A stretch of DNA of 64,000 nt from Prevotella sp. MGM1 (lineage in GTDB: Bacteria; Bacteroidota; Bacteroidia; Bacteroidales; Bacteroidaceae): assembly GCF_002933775.1 (NCBI RefSeq), contig NZ_BEWV01000221.1, forward strand, positions 62,001-126,000, read 5' to 3'. Positions 1 through 8,819 of this stretch are shown in pieces. Position numbers and translations under genes: made by a program. The notes beneath the pieces were generated by a model. It did not search any database. It worked only from the letters and a program-made list of their open reading frames with translations, and was not told where the DNA came from. How positions within the stretch are numbered: position 1 is the first letter of the stretch; the number at the start of each line of letters is the position of its first letter.

Positions 1-1411
1 ATTTGCGACCGCCTTTGTCACTTACAAACCATCCGCGGAACACGTCGTTTTCCTGCATTGACGGTTCGATTGCCTTTGCGTCATAGGCGAATTCCGTGAT
101 TTTGGCGTCTTTTTCTATCGTCTGTGTGCCGATTGTCTTACCGTCGATGTTAATATATGTAAGAGTGAAATCGGGCTTGAAGATGATATTTGCCTTGTAT
201 ATTGCCACATCTTCGCCGGCCTTTATACTGATTGTGGCGACACACGACTTTCCGTCTGCCGCAAGAGCGTATTCCGTGCTTTCGATATTTCCGTTGTCAG
301 CGACTATTTCTGTGATGGGGTTTGAGGCGGATATCATTGCCTCGGCTTTGGAAATCTCGATTGTTGCGGTGTTTGTTCCGTCTGCCTGCTCCATGAATAT
401 GTCCGCTGCCTGATATGTATTACCGTTCACTTTGAATGAGCCGAGAGTAGGGCTTTTGGACAAATCGACCATGCCGAAGATGTCCAGTTCAAACATATAA
501 GCGTTCTGGCTGGCGTTGAGGTTCTCCCATTTCAGTTGCACGTTTGTGCGGTTCACATTGGCATTCACTTCGCACCATGCGGCCGGTTCGGCCACGGATT
601 CTGAAACGACGACCCAATCGGCATCGCCGTCACCTTTGGCGAGAAGTTTCCACCCGCGCTTTCCGCCGGTGGCAGCATGCACATAACGTACTCTGCTTAC
701 CGACGCGAATGTCGACGTGCGTATGTACGGATCAGCCGCTTTTGCCGCCATGAGCCAACCGAGCGGCTGGCCGTTATTGAATTTGTCATTCTGCCCGTTG
801 GGATTGACATCTGTGTTGTAAACAGATATTCCGAAATCCTCTTTGCTGTACTTTGTCTTTAAGTTGACCGTGGTTTCCTTTTTTGATGCTTTTACTGATT
901 GCCAGTCGGAGAAATTGGTGGAGTAAAGCATCTTTTCCTGTATCAGTGACACGTGGACCACTTTCACACCGTAGATATAACTGCCGCCGGTGGATATTAT
1001 TTCCACATATCCTTGCGCGGCTTCCGCAGAGGTGGCTCTGTGAGATGTTATATCTTCCGTTGCTGCCACACCGCCGATGGTGTAGTTGATGTATCCAGGA
1101 TAACCTTTTACTGTTACCGTGTCTTTTGCTGTTTTCACCGGGACACGCAAGATTGTTCCGTTGTTGAATTGGGCATTGTTTCTGCCGACACAGTTCAATT
1201 TGCCGTTGGTTGCGTCAACGTGCATGGATATTCCGTCGATGTTGGAAGGAATGTCGGCAACTTTGCCTTCGTAGTTAGTAGCGTCACAAATGCCTTCGGG
1301 AATGTTTTTCTCAAAGTTCCACTCGGCGATTATATCACCTTGTGCGTTTGCTGCAATAGGGAATAAAAGTGCAAGGCACATGATTCCCACGAATTTAAAT
1401 AGTTTATTCAT
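1..1411 (-). CDS. Secreted protein of the pectin cluster, N-terminal part (cut by window edge)
   Basis: An open minus-strand frame starts at an ATG (cat at 1409-1411) and runs out of the window for 470 codons without a stop. The product begins with a signal peptide (MNKLFKFVGIMCLALL..., ending near AANAQ). The mature part is rich in beta-sandwich-like sequence (IIAEWNFEKN, YVEIISTGGSYIYGVKVV) and has a segment FRGWFVSDKGGRK at the window edge. Such N-terminal modules precede catalytic domains in large Bacteroidales pectate lyases and pectinesterases, and the upstream gene is a PL1 lyase, so a pectin-active enzyme is the best guess; the catalytic part is not visible here. A -7 promoter element (TACTTTTG on the minus strand, 1469-1476) lies about 60 bases upstream of the start. 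Confidence 0.75.
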   Translation of the reverse strand, partial: MNKLFKFVGIMCLALLFPIAANAQGDIIAEWNFEKNIPEGICDATNYEGKVADIPSNIDGISMHVDATNGKLNCVGRNNAQFNNGTILRVPVKTAKDTVTVKGYPGYINYTIGGVAATEDITSHRATSAEAAQGYVEIISTGGSYIYGVKVVHVSLIQEKMLYSTNFSDWQSVKASKKETTVNLKTKYSKEDFGISVYNTDVNPNGQNDKFNNGQPLGWLMAAKAADPYIRTSTFASVSRVRYVHAATGGKRGWKLLAKGDGDADWVVVSESVAEPAAWCEVNANVNRTNVQLKWENLNASQNAYMFELDIFGMVDLSKSPTLGSFKVNGNTYQAADIFMEQADGTNTATIEISKAEAMISASNPITEIVADNGNIESTEYALAADGKSCVATISIKAGEDVAIYKANIIFKPDFTLTYINIDGKTIGTQTIEKDAKITEFAYDAKAIEPSMQENDVFRGWFVSDKGGRK

Positions 1412-1951
1412 TTAATTATTATTAGGTTTTTAATAAGGTAAATACGTTGGTATTTTATTATTTGGAGGCAAAAGTAATTAAAAAATGTGTAAATTTATAA
1501 TTTTATCTTTGTTATTTTCTATTTCACTTGATAATGATATGTGTTTCTTTTATTTTACAGTTGTATTTTGACTGGGTGCAGATAGGGGTATGGGGAGATA
1601 ATATACATAATTTATTTTTGTGGTATATGTGTAATCCGTTCCTATGGATACCATAATCCGTTTCCGGTACACATGACCTGTTCCTATGGATGCTATAATC
1701 CGTTTTAAAGGCATGTATGAATAAGTTCCGGTGATATATAAAGTATTTAAGGCTTAGGCGACTGAATTATTGTTTGGTATTACATGTCTGTGATGTCGTT
1801 GTGCCGGCGGTATGCGATGGTAATGGATATCTTAATTCAATCCGGGAAATGACAATGCCGGAATGTATTTGACATCCCGGCATTGTCGCTGTCTACGGCA
1901 AAAGAATATTTACCGTTTTTATTCGTGTTTTCGTTTGTCGTCCGGTGAGTA
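1412..1951. other. Intergenic region with degenerate direct repeats and a hairpin
   Basis: No gene is visible. Two 26-base copies at 1638-1663 and 1680-1705 (both start GTTCCTATGGAT and end ATAATCCGTTT) differ at two positions and lie 42 bases apart; AATCCGTT occurs a third time at 1633-1640. An 11-bp stem (GACAATGCCGG, 1851-1861, pairing with 1877-1887) sits just downstream of the PL1 gene and may mark the 3' end of its message, although no T-run follows it. Confidence 0.5.
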
Positions 1952-3739
1952 TTATTTGTTAACAGTTTTACGGCTAATTCTCTTTCCGCTGCTTAACACG
2001 GATACTTTTATTACCAAGCCTTTCGCATCGGGAGATATTCTCATTCCCTGCATGTTGTAATACTCTGTATCCACAACTTTGTCCGCATTGATGTTTTGGA
2101 TTGCCGACACCCCTCCTTCTATTGCTTCCACAACCGTGCCGTCTTCCTTGACATATCTCGGGAAATACTCATTTACCGCTTCTTGGGCTTCGGAGTTTCC
2201 GCCAATCATTATGTCTTGGACAAGGCTGTTGCAGTATACTTCTATATTGGTGTAGTATCCTTTGCTGTCGATAGTGGTCTTGTTTCCGTCAGTAGGGTCG
2301 TTCGGGTTCAGCCCGTTGGCGATTTCCCATGCGTCGGGTATTCCGTCACCGTCGGTGTCGAAACCCTCAGGGCGCTCTGCCGTCGGAAAGTTGGCTTCCG
2401 TGTATCCTTTGACGTCAGACACGAGGTCAATGAGTCCCCATTTATTTGTCACCGAACCTTTATATTGCGACTTTCCGTTCTTGGCCTCACTCATGTATCG
2501 TGCGTCAACATCGTCTCTGTGCAGTGATGAACCGGCATATTCCAATACCTTGTTGAATGCGTTCTCGGCCGTGTGCGTTGTTACATTGCCAGTGGGTGCC
2601 GGCTCGTTCATCTTTACATTGACGCATTGTTTTCCGCTTATGGTAATGTGCGGAACTTTGTCGCCGTACATGTTGTTAGGATCTTCAGAGTATGTTACTC
2701 CGCCCACCGTATGTACCCCCTTGTCGTAGCTCACTCCGGCCCAGTCGCGGTTTTTCTTCTTAGAGCCTGACGATGTCTCCGTGGTATTGCCCGAGATGTA
2801 GTAGCGGCTTGTCATTCCGTAATATTCGGGATGCTTGCTGTCTGAGTTTCCCGACGTGGAAACCGTAACCAGAGTGATGCGCTCTTGATTGCCTACACCG
2901 CTGTTGCCGGCTTTGTAGTAGTTGTTGACGATGTTAATCTGTCCGCCGCCGGGTCCTCCGTAGCAGGCTCCGGGGCAGTTGAACATCACGCAATTGCGGA
3001 AGTCCACGTTCTCGGCTTGTGCCGGATTTTCCCATTTATACGTGTCGTAGTCGTAGTTGCTGGTATATCCCTCCCATCCGTAGCGTGCGCCGTTGAAGCG
3101 CGGGCCTCGGTTGCTCACGCTTGCGATGAGGTTATGGTGGAAACTGGCGAGCTTGCCGCCCCAGATGCCGCCGTATCCGTGTGCGCCCTTGCTGTGTCCG
3201 GGATTGTTCAGGCTCTCCGCGATGGTGCACCACTGCATGGTGAAGTTGTTGTTGTCATAGAAAGAAGCCACTTCGTCAATGCTCCAACTGAACGAGCAGT
3301 GGTCGAGGATGATGCCGGTCTTCTGTCTGTCCCAGATGGCATCAGCTCCGTCGTTAACGTCTCTTTCCTGTCCGCGCCGGCTTCTGATAAACCTTACTAT
3401 AATGTTGTTTGCGCATCTGAGCGTGCGGTAGCGTAGTGTGATACCGGGATATGGAGCCGTTTGTCCTTCTATTGTCGTGTTGGCGCCTATTGACAGGTCG
3501 GAATTTAGCGCTATGACACCGGCCACATCGAATACCACAATCTTTTTGCCGCTGCCTTTCACGGCTTCCCTGAACGAGCCGGTACCGCTGTCGTTGAGGT
3601 TGGTCACGTGTATGACCTTTCCGCCTCGACCTCCTGTTACATACCGTCCGTGGCCTTCCGCTCCGGGGAATGCCGGTGTTTGTGCCGTTGCCGCACCTGT
3701 CAGTGCTGTTACGGCTGCTGTGAGTAATAGTTTTTTCAT
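1952..3739 (-). CDS. Secreted pectate lyase, polysaccharide lyase family 1
   Basis: This is a 595-residue right-handed beta-helix lyase that would cleave de-esterified pectin (polygalacturonate) by beta-elimination. The signal peptide is residues 1-20 (MKKLLLTAAV...ATAQ). The PL1 core runs from about residue 24 (FPGAEGHGR) to 410, with the calcium-region motif LDHCSFSWSIDE (145-156) and SNRGPRFNG (209-217) carrying the arginines expected at the active site. A DTDGDGIPDAWE calcium-binding loop (about 461-472) follows, and the C-terminus (YNMQGMRI...) resembles Bacteroidota secretion or sorting tails. The frame is open 11 codons further upstream, but the Met at 3739 gives a proper signal peptide. 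A terminator hairpin separates it from the GH28 fusion gene upstream. Confidence 0.9.
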   Translation of the reverse strand: MKKLLLTAAVTALTGAATAQTPAFPGAEGHGRYVTGGRGGKVIHVTNLNDSGTGSFREAVKGSGKKIVVFDVAGVIALNSDLSIGANTTIEGQTAPYPGITLRYRTLRCANNIIVRFIRSRRGQERDVNDGADAIWDRQKTGIILDHCSFSWSIDEVASFYDNNNFTMQWCTIAESLNNPGHSKGAHGYGGIWGGKLASFHHNLIASVSNRGPRFNGARYGWEGYTSNYDYDTYKWENPAQAENVDFRNCVMFNCPGACYGGPGGGQINIVNNYYKAGNSGVGNQERITLVTVSTSGNSDSKHPEYYGMTSRYYISGNTTETSSGSKKKNRDWAGVSYDKGVHTVGGVTYSEDPNNMYGDKVPHITISGKQCVNVKMNEPAPTGNVTTHTAENAFNKVLEYAGSSLHRDDVDARYMSEAKNGKSQYKGSVTNKWGLIDLVSDVKGYTEANFPTAERPEGFDTDGDGIPDAWEIANGLNPNDPTDGNKTTIDSKGYYTNIEVYCNSLVQDIMIGGNSEAQEAVNEYFPRYVKEDGTVVEAIEGGVSAIQNINADKVVDTEYYNMQGMRISPDAKGLVIKVSVLSSGKRISRKTVNK

Positions 3740-3772
3740 TATGCTTTTGTAATATTGGTTATGTTCGAACAT

Positions 3773-3848
3773 GAAAAAAACAGAGACACGAAGAATACCG
3801 GTTGTCCATTTCTTAATAATGGAAAATGTTCTTCGTGTCCATGTCTGT
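3773..3848 (-). terminator. Rho-independent terminator after the GH28-GH105 fusion gene
   Basis: GACACGAAGAA (3785-3795) pairs perfectly with TTCTTCGTGTC (3829-3839), and an outer ACAGA/TCTGT pair (3780-3784 with 3844-3848) extends it. Read on the minus strand the hairpin is followed at once by seven T residues. It lies about 40 bases before the PL1 start, so it may act as an attenuator that lowers PL1 expression relative to the upstream gene. Confidence 0.75.
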
Positions 3849-3888
3849 TTATGCTTGTCGCTTTCCGGTCATTGCGGGTATATTAATG

Positions 3889-6800
3889 TTATTGCATTCT
3901 CTGCAGACCTTCCCAGCGCACGTTCCATCGTCCGTCTTTCGGGAAACCGGGGTTGAGCACATCGCCGCAACCGTCCCAACCGGCGCACATCATGGCTACA
4001 GCGTCCAGCAGACTGCCGTTGCCCGGCAGATAGAGGCGCAGACGCTTTGGCTCTTGGAAGTTGTGCCCGCTTACGAGATAAGTGTTCTTCCCTTTGTCGA
4101 TGAGCAGTGCCTTTACGGCAGTGTCACCTTCTCCGAGACGTGCGGCACACATCGCGATCATGCCGTAGTCCCATCCCCAGGTTGTGTCCCAGTTCCAGTT
4201 GGCCATGACCCAGTCAAGAGTGCGCTTCATCGTCTCTTTATTATACTGGTCCGTGGCAGGCAGCATTCCGCATGCGCCAAGTACGGCGGGGTGGTCAGAG
4301 CGTGATTTTAATGCGAAGTCTTCCTCCGATATCTGTTTCTTTCCGCTCTGGGCCGCACTTGTAAACGGGTCAAATCCCGTTGATTGGGCTTTCGGGTCGA
4401 ATGCCTGTGAAGGCTCGCCTGACATATATATGCCGTCTTTCTCGGCCAAAGGAGCCATGCGGCTGATTATTTCGTCCCATTCGCTGTCGCGTTCCAGCCC
4501 TTGACGCTCGCGCCATTTCTGTGCCACGCTCAGTCCGTAGTGCCAGTAAACCTGTTCAAACGGATGGTTGAAAGAGAAGTCTTTCGACATCGATTCCTGC
4601 ATGGCTGTCTGTCCGAAGAGTTTTATTTTGCCGCTTTTCGGTGCGCAGGCCTTTGCGAAATCGGCCATGAATAGTGCTGTTTGCTCCACGCCCTCTGCGT
4701 ATTTCTTTATAGTTTCGTCGGTGGGGTTAGCTCTGTACATCTCTTCCGCCATATATATATAATGTGGTTGCTGCCATGTCAGGAACGAACCTACATTCGA
4801 AGGCGCCTCACCCGCTTGCGGGTCTGTCATCTTCATCCAGCGTGCGCCCTTGAATCCTTGGCGCGCGGCAATTTTCTTAGCGATAGGCAGGGCTGTTTTG
4901 TTGTACCATTTCAGCATCGTTTCCATAACTTCCGGTCTGTTCCACAGAGCGAAATCCACAGCGTGCCACCATGTCATTTCAAGGTGAGGACGGCCGAACC
5001 ACGAGTTGTATGTCAGTCCGGTTTCCTGCGGTGGAGTGGTGTTTGCGCAGTTGATGGCGGTCAGATACTGTGAGAGTACCACCCGGCGCTCCAGTTCCGC
5101 TGCTCTCGGGTCGGTGCAATCAGAGAAATCGACGATGGCTCCTGCATTCCAAAATCTCGGCCAGTGTTTCATCACGGCTTTCAGGGCTTGGTCATAGGAG
5201 TATGATACATCAGCTTTCTTTGCGTCGTTTTTCTCACGATACTCGGCACTGAACGACAGCACGTCGTCTGCCGATGTGAGTGTGAAATGGTGCGGCGATG
5301 TCTCTTTCAGTACGGCGTTGCCTTCCCATTCCAACAGTACATAATACTTCGTGTCGTCGAGTGTCCGCTCGATTGTTGCGGAACGGTCTGTCGATGCTAT
5401 TATCACAGACTTGTGGCGCTCCGGTTTTGTCCAGTCGTTGGCGTCGTCCGCATGCTTGCCTGAGGGGTAAGAGAATTTGAACGCCACTGCCGCACGGCCT
5501 TTTGACAGCAGTCCGGTCTTTATTCTTGAAAACAGACAGTCCTTGTTCGCCATGCAGGCGGTTGTGACTTCGACAGGTGTTCCGTTCACCGTGAACTTCG
5601 ATTCTATCGTACCGTCCCACAAAGCTTGTTCCTGACGTATGTTTTTCAGTCCGCTCAGCGGTATCGCTTTGCCGTTCTCGTCGGTCAGTTCAAGACCTAT
5701 TGTTCCGAGGTTCAGGCGGTGCGGGTTTACTCTGAAATATTCAGTGGCTTTTTTGTTGCGTCCTTCCTGCTTGTATTCCACCGCATACACCTCTTTGCGT
5801 CCGTGTCCGAAGTCATACGCTTTCTCCGTTTCGGCCGGAGTCAGTGCGTCGGTGTTTTTGAATGAATGCCATCCCCAGTCAGACATGGCGTTGAGAGGCA
5901 CGCCTGCCTCATAGTCAAAAGGGTAGCTTTGCAGTCCGGTGACATCCACCGTAGTGGCAAAGTGTCCGTTGCCCACGGTAAGCGAGGCCAGTGCGTCTGC
6001 CTTTGTCACCACCGGGTTGTTGCGTGTCACCACGGCCTGGCGGTTGATGCCCGTTGTGGTGTTGCTTGTATTGTATCCTAGCGCTTCCATTTCGAGCGAT
6101 GCCCAGATGAACGGGCCTACGCCCTTGGCGTCGTTGTCGCGCACCTTCTCGCTCAGGTAGTAGTCATACGATCCGTCACGGCGTTTGTTCTCTTTCAGCT
6201 TCATGCCATACTTGTCTGTCGCCGCCTTTACCTTCTCGCTCATACCCGGGCCGAGTCCGGCCACCGAGCAGCAGTTGGTCAGTGAGATTGTGCTGTCAGG
6301 ATTTATCTTTATGAAATTATTGATAATGCCTTTGTATGCCTTTATGCCGGCATCGCGGTATTTCGCTCCCACATATCCCTTGCGGTATGCTTTGAGCAGT
6401 GAGTATGTGAACATGGCCGAGCATGTTGATTCCAGATAGTTGCCTTTGCGTTTGGGGCTGTCCATCACCTGGTACCACACACCGCTCTTTTTGTCTTGCC
6501 ATTTTATTACGGCGTCAAGATCTTTTTTCAGCAGTTCGATCACCTCGTCTCTGCGCTTGTAGTTCTCCGGTAGTGCGTCAAGCAGCTCGATGAGTGCCAT
6601 TGTGTACCATCCCTGGGCGCGACCCCAGCAGTGTTGAGACAAACCGGTGGTCTTGTCTGCCCAGAACATTTCGCGTGTCTCGTCCCATGCGTGGCGGTTC
6701 AGTCCTGTTTTGGTGTCGAGTGTGCGTTCGTATGTCTTCTTGATCTGGTCTACCGCGTCATCGTATATGGCCTGTGCTTTCTTGTCCTTGAGCAGCATTT

Positions 6801-8646
6801 TGGCCGTCATGGTGTAGTAGGGCAATCCCATGAAAATACCGTCGAGCCACACCTGATATGAGTATATCGCCTTGTGCCAGAACACTCCGTCCTCCGTGCG
6901 CGGCTGGTTCTTGAGCTGTTTCATGAGCGTTTGCAGAGCTGTGAGGTTCTTTTTCTCGGGATACAGTTCATACATGCGTGCCACGAAGTGCCCTGTGCGT
7001 ATCTGGTCGAGATTGTAGTCTTCCAGTCTGTATCCTCTGATGTCGCCTTTCGCGTTTATCATCGTGTCGGTATACATCTGGCAATATTTCTTTATGTCCT
7101 CTCCTCCGTATTTGAGGTATGTGTCGAGCATCGATTCCAGTTCGATACCCATCACATAGCTCCATTTCGGACGGTTCGAGAAATCGAGCAGGTAAGACTT
7201 CGGATAGCGTTTCATCTCCGACGCGGTCATCCACTGGCTGTAATTGGCAAACGGCTTGTTGATGAGGCTCAGGCCGCCGTTGATGTATAGGTTGTCGAAG
7301 TTTATGTTGCGTGTCTGTCCCTTTATGCTGTTGCCTTCGGCCACACCGTTGAACTTACAGTTTTTCACGTTGATGTCATAAACGTTCGTGCAAGTGTCGA
7401 GTGCGATTATCTGCACGCCGTATTTGCTTTTCTCGCAGGTCACGTTGTCGAGGTTGATGTTGCGCACTGTGGGCAGGAAGCCTCTGCAGCATATCTCGTT
7501 GTGCTCGTAGTCGAGGTTGATTTTCAGTACAGACTCGCCGCACTGGCCTACTTTAATGTTGCGTGCATATATGTTCTCGATGATTCCTCCGCGGCATGTG
7601 TTTGTCTTTATGCGTATCACGCGGTCGAGATTGGGGCTGTCCATGACGTTGTTCTCAGCGAACAGGTTGCGGCAACCGCCCGATATCTCACTTCCGATCA
7701 CCACGCCTCCGTGTCCGTTCTGCATCTCGCAGTTGCGGATGATGATGTTCTCGCTCGGCTTGTTCCACAGGCGTCCGTCGTTGTTGCGTCCGCTCTTTAC
7801 GGCGATGCAGTCATCGCCCGTGTTGAAGAAGCAGTTTTCTATCAGCACGCCGTCGCATGACTCCGGGTCGCAACCGTCGCCGTTGGGGCCGTCGTTGTTG
7901 ATGTGCACGCCTCTCACTGTTATGTTCTTTGACAGCAGCGGGTGGATGACCCAGAACGGTGAGCGCAGCAGGGTGACATTCTCAATGAGTATGTTCTCGC
8001 ACTGGTTGGTGTTTATCAGCTGCGGGCGCAGGCCGTCTTGCGGGCCGAAGCGGCGCTCGTCTTTGTCTACTCCGTCCTCTGCCATTTTCAGCAGTCGTGC
8101 GCGGCTGCCGTTGCGTTGGCTGATCACGCCTTCTTTCCATCCGTATCGTGGCGCTCCGCACCATTTCCACCATGTTTCATTGGTTCCTCCGCCGTCTATC
8201 GTTCCCTCGCCGGTGATGGCGATGTTCTTCTGCTTGTAAGCATAGATGCACGGCGAGAGGTTCCAGCAGTCGAGTCCTTCCCATCGTGTTCTTACCACAG
8301 GATAAAGCTCGGGTTGGAAGACGAAGAGCAGTGTCGCGTTTTTCTCCACCACGAGATTTACGCCGCTGAGCAGCGTGATGGCTCCTGTATTGAATGTTCC
8401 GGCAGGTACTATGACGCGGCCGCCGCCGGCTTTCGAGCAGGCGGCTATGGCCTTGTTGATCGCCTTCTGGTTTACGGCCGCCGTAGCCTTGGTTCCGGCT
8501 CCATACTTGGTGATGTTGAAATCACGGTTTGCAAACTCCGGTTGCTTGATGCTCTGCTCTATCTGTTTGTACAGTGTTGTCCAGTCGTCGGCGTGGGCCA
8601 TGGCCGGAAACAAAAGACACAGAAACATTAGTCTTAATAATTTCAT
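3889..8646 (-). CDS. Three-domain pectin enzyme: GH28, GH105 and six-hairpin glycosidase-like fusion
   Basis: This 1585-residue exported protein joins three enzyme-like domains. The signal peptide is residues 1-19 (MKLLRLMFLC...MAHA). Residues about 45-480 are a GH28 polygalacturonase-type beta-helix with the family motifs NNDGPNGDGCD (251-261), TGDDCIAVKSG (276-286), GHGG (311-314) and RIK (345-347). Residues about 490-860 are GH105, the unsaturated galacturonyl/rhamnogalacturonyl hydrolase family (YteR-like), with aspartates in VWLDGIFMG (D602) and RHAWDE (D655) and the GRAQGW motif. Residues about 870-1585 resemble an (alpha/alpha)6 six-hairpin glycosidase with an N-terminal beta domain (RPHLEMTWWHAVDFALW, WDTTWGWDYGM); I cannot assign a CAZy family. 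The domains could cut the chain, remove the unsaturated end sugar and process a further residue. No frameshift is visible. Confidence 0.85.
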   Translation of the reverse strand: MKLLRLMFLCLLFPAMAHADDWTTLYKQIEQSIKQPEFANRDFNITKYGAGTKATAAVNQKAINKAIAACSKAGGGRVIVPAGTFNTGAITLLSGVNLVVEKNATLLFVFQPELYPVVRTRWEGLDCWNLSPCIYAYKQKNIAITGEGTIDGGGTNETWWKWCGAPRYGWKEGVISQRNGSRARLLKMAEDGVDKDERRFGPQDGLRPQLINTNQCENILIENVTLLRSPFWVIHPLLSKNITVRGVHINNDGPNGDGCDPESCDGVLIENCFFNTGDDCIAVKSGRNNDGRLWNKPSENIIIRNCEMQNGHGGVVIGSEISGGCRNLFAENNVMDSPNLDRVIRIKTNTCRGGIIENIYARNIKVGQCGESVLKINLDYEHNEICCRGFLPTVRNINLDNVTCEKSKYGVQIIALDTCTNVYDINVKNCKFNGVAEGNSIKGQTRNINFDNLYINGGLSLINKPFANYSQWMTASEMKRYPKSYLLDFSNRPKWSYVMGIELESMLDTYLKYGGEDIKKYCQMYTDTMINAKGDIRGYRLEDYNLDQIRTGHFVARMYELYPEKKNLTALQTLMKQLKNQPRTEDGVFWHKAIYSYQVWLDGIFMGLPYYTMTAKMLLKDKKAQAIYDDAVDQIKKTYERTLDTKTGLNRHAWDETREMFWADKTTGLSQHCWGRAQGWYTMALIELLDALPENYKRRDEVIELLKKDLDAVIKWQDKKSGVWYQVMDSPKRKGNYLESTCSAMFTYSLLKAYRKGYVGAKYRDAGIKAYKGIINNFIKINPDSTISLTNCCSVAGLGPGMSEKVKAATDKYGMKLKENKRRDGSYDYYLSEKVRDNDAKGVGPFIWASLEMEALGYNTSNTTTGINRQAVVTRNNPVVTKADALASLTVGNGHFATTVDVTGLQSYPFDYEAGVPLNAMSDWGWHSFKNTDALTPAETEKAYDFGHGRKEVYAVEYKQEGRNKKATEYFRVNPHRLNLGTIGLELTDENGKAIPLSGLKNIRQEQALWDGTIESKFTVNGTPVEVTTACMANKDCLFSRIKTGLLSKGRAAVAFKFSYPSGKHADDANDWTKPERHKSVIIASTDRSATIERTLDDTKYYVLLEWEGNAVLKETSPHHFTLTSADDVLSFSAEYREKNDAKKADVSYSYDQALKAVMKHWPRFWNAGAIVDFSDCTDPRAAELERRVVLSQYLTAINCANTTPPQETGLTYNSWFGRPHLEMTWWHAVDFALWNRPEVMETMLKWYNKTALPIAKKIAARQGFKGARWMKMTDPQAGEAPSNVGSFLTWQQPHYIYMAEEMYRANPTDETIKKYAEGVEQTALFMADFAKACAPKSGKIKLFGQTAMQESMSKDFSFNHPFEQVYWHYGLSVAQKWRERQGLERDSEWDEIISRMAPLAEKDGIYMSGEPSQAFDPKAQSTGFDPFTSAAQSGKKQISEEDFALKSRSDHPAVLGACGMLPATDQYNKETMKRTLDWVMANWNWDTTWGWDYGMIAMCAARLGEGDTAVKALLIDKGKNTYLVSGHNFQEPKRLRLYLPGNGSLLDAVAMMCAGWDGCGDVLNPGFPKDGRWNVRWEGLQRMQ

Positions 8647-8773
8647 GTCGTTGAAAATTGTTTATAGTTATTAGTTTTTAATTAGTCCGTAATGTATTTC
8701 GGAAACAAGCGGACATCTCCGGCGACTTGCATGGTTGCCGGCCGATTGTCATTAAAATGTCGCATATCTTCTG

Positions 8774-8805
8774 CAAAGATACTAATTATCAATGTAAAAG
8801 ACAAA
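8774..8805 (-). promoter_or_regulatory. Bacteroidota-type promoter for the GH28-GH105 fusion gene
   Basis: On the minus strand TTTG (8802-8805) is followed after exactly 20 bases by TATCTTTG (8774-8781), an exact match to the -33/-7 consensus of the primary Bacteroidota sigma factor. It leaves a leader of about 120 bases before the start codon at 8646. Confidence 0.8.
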
Positions 8806-8819
8806 AAAAACGATATATT

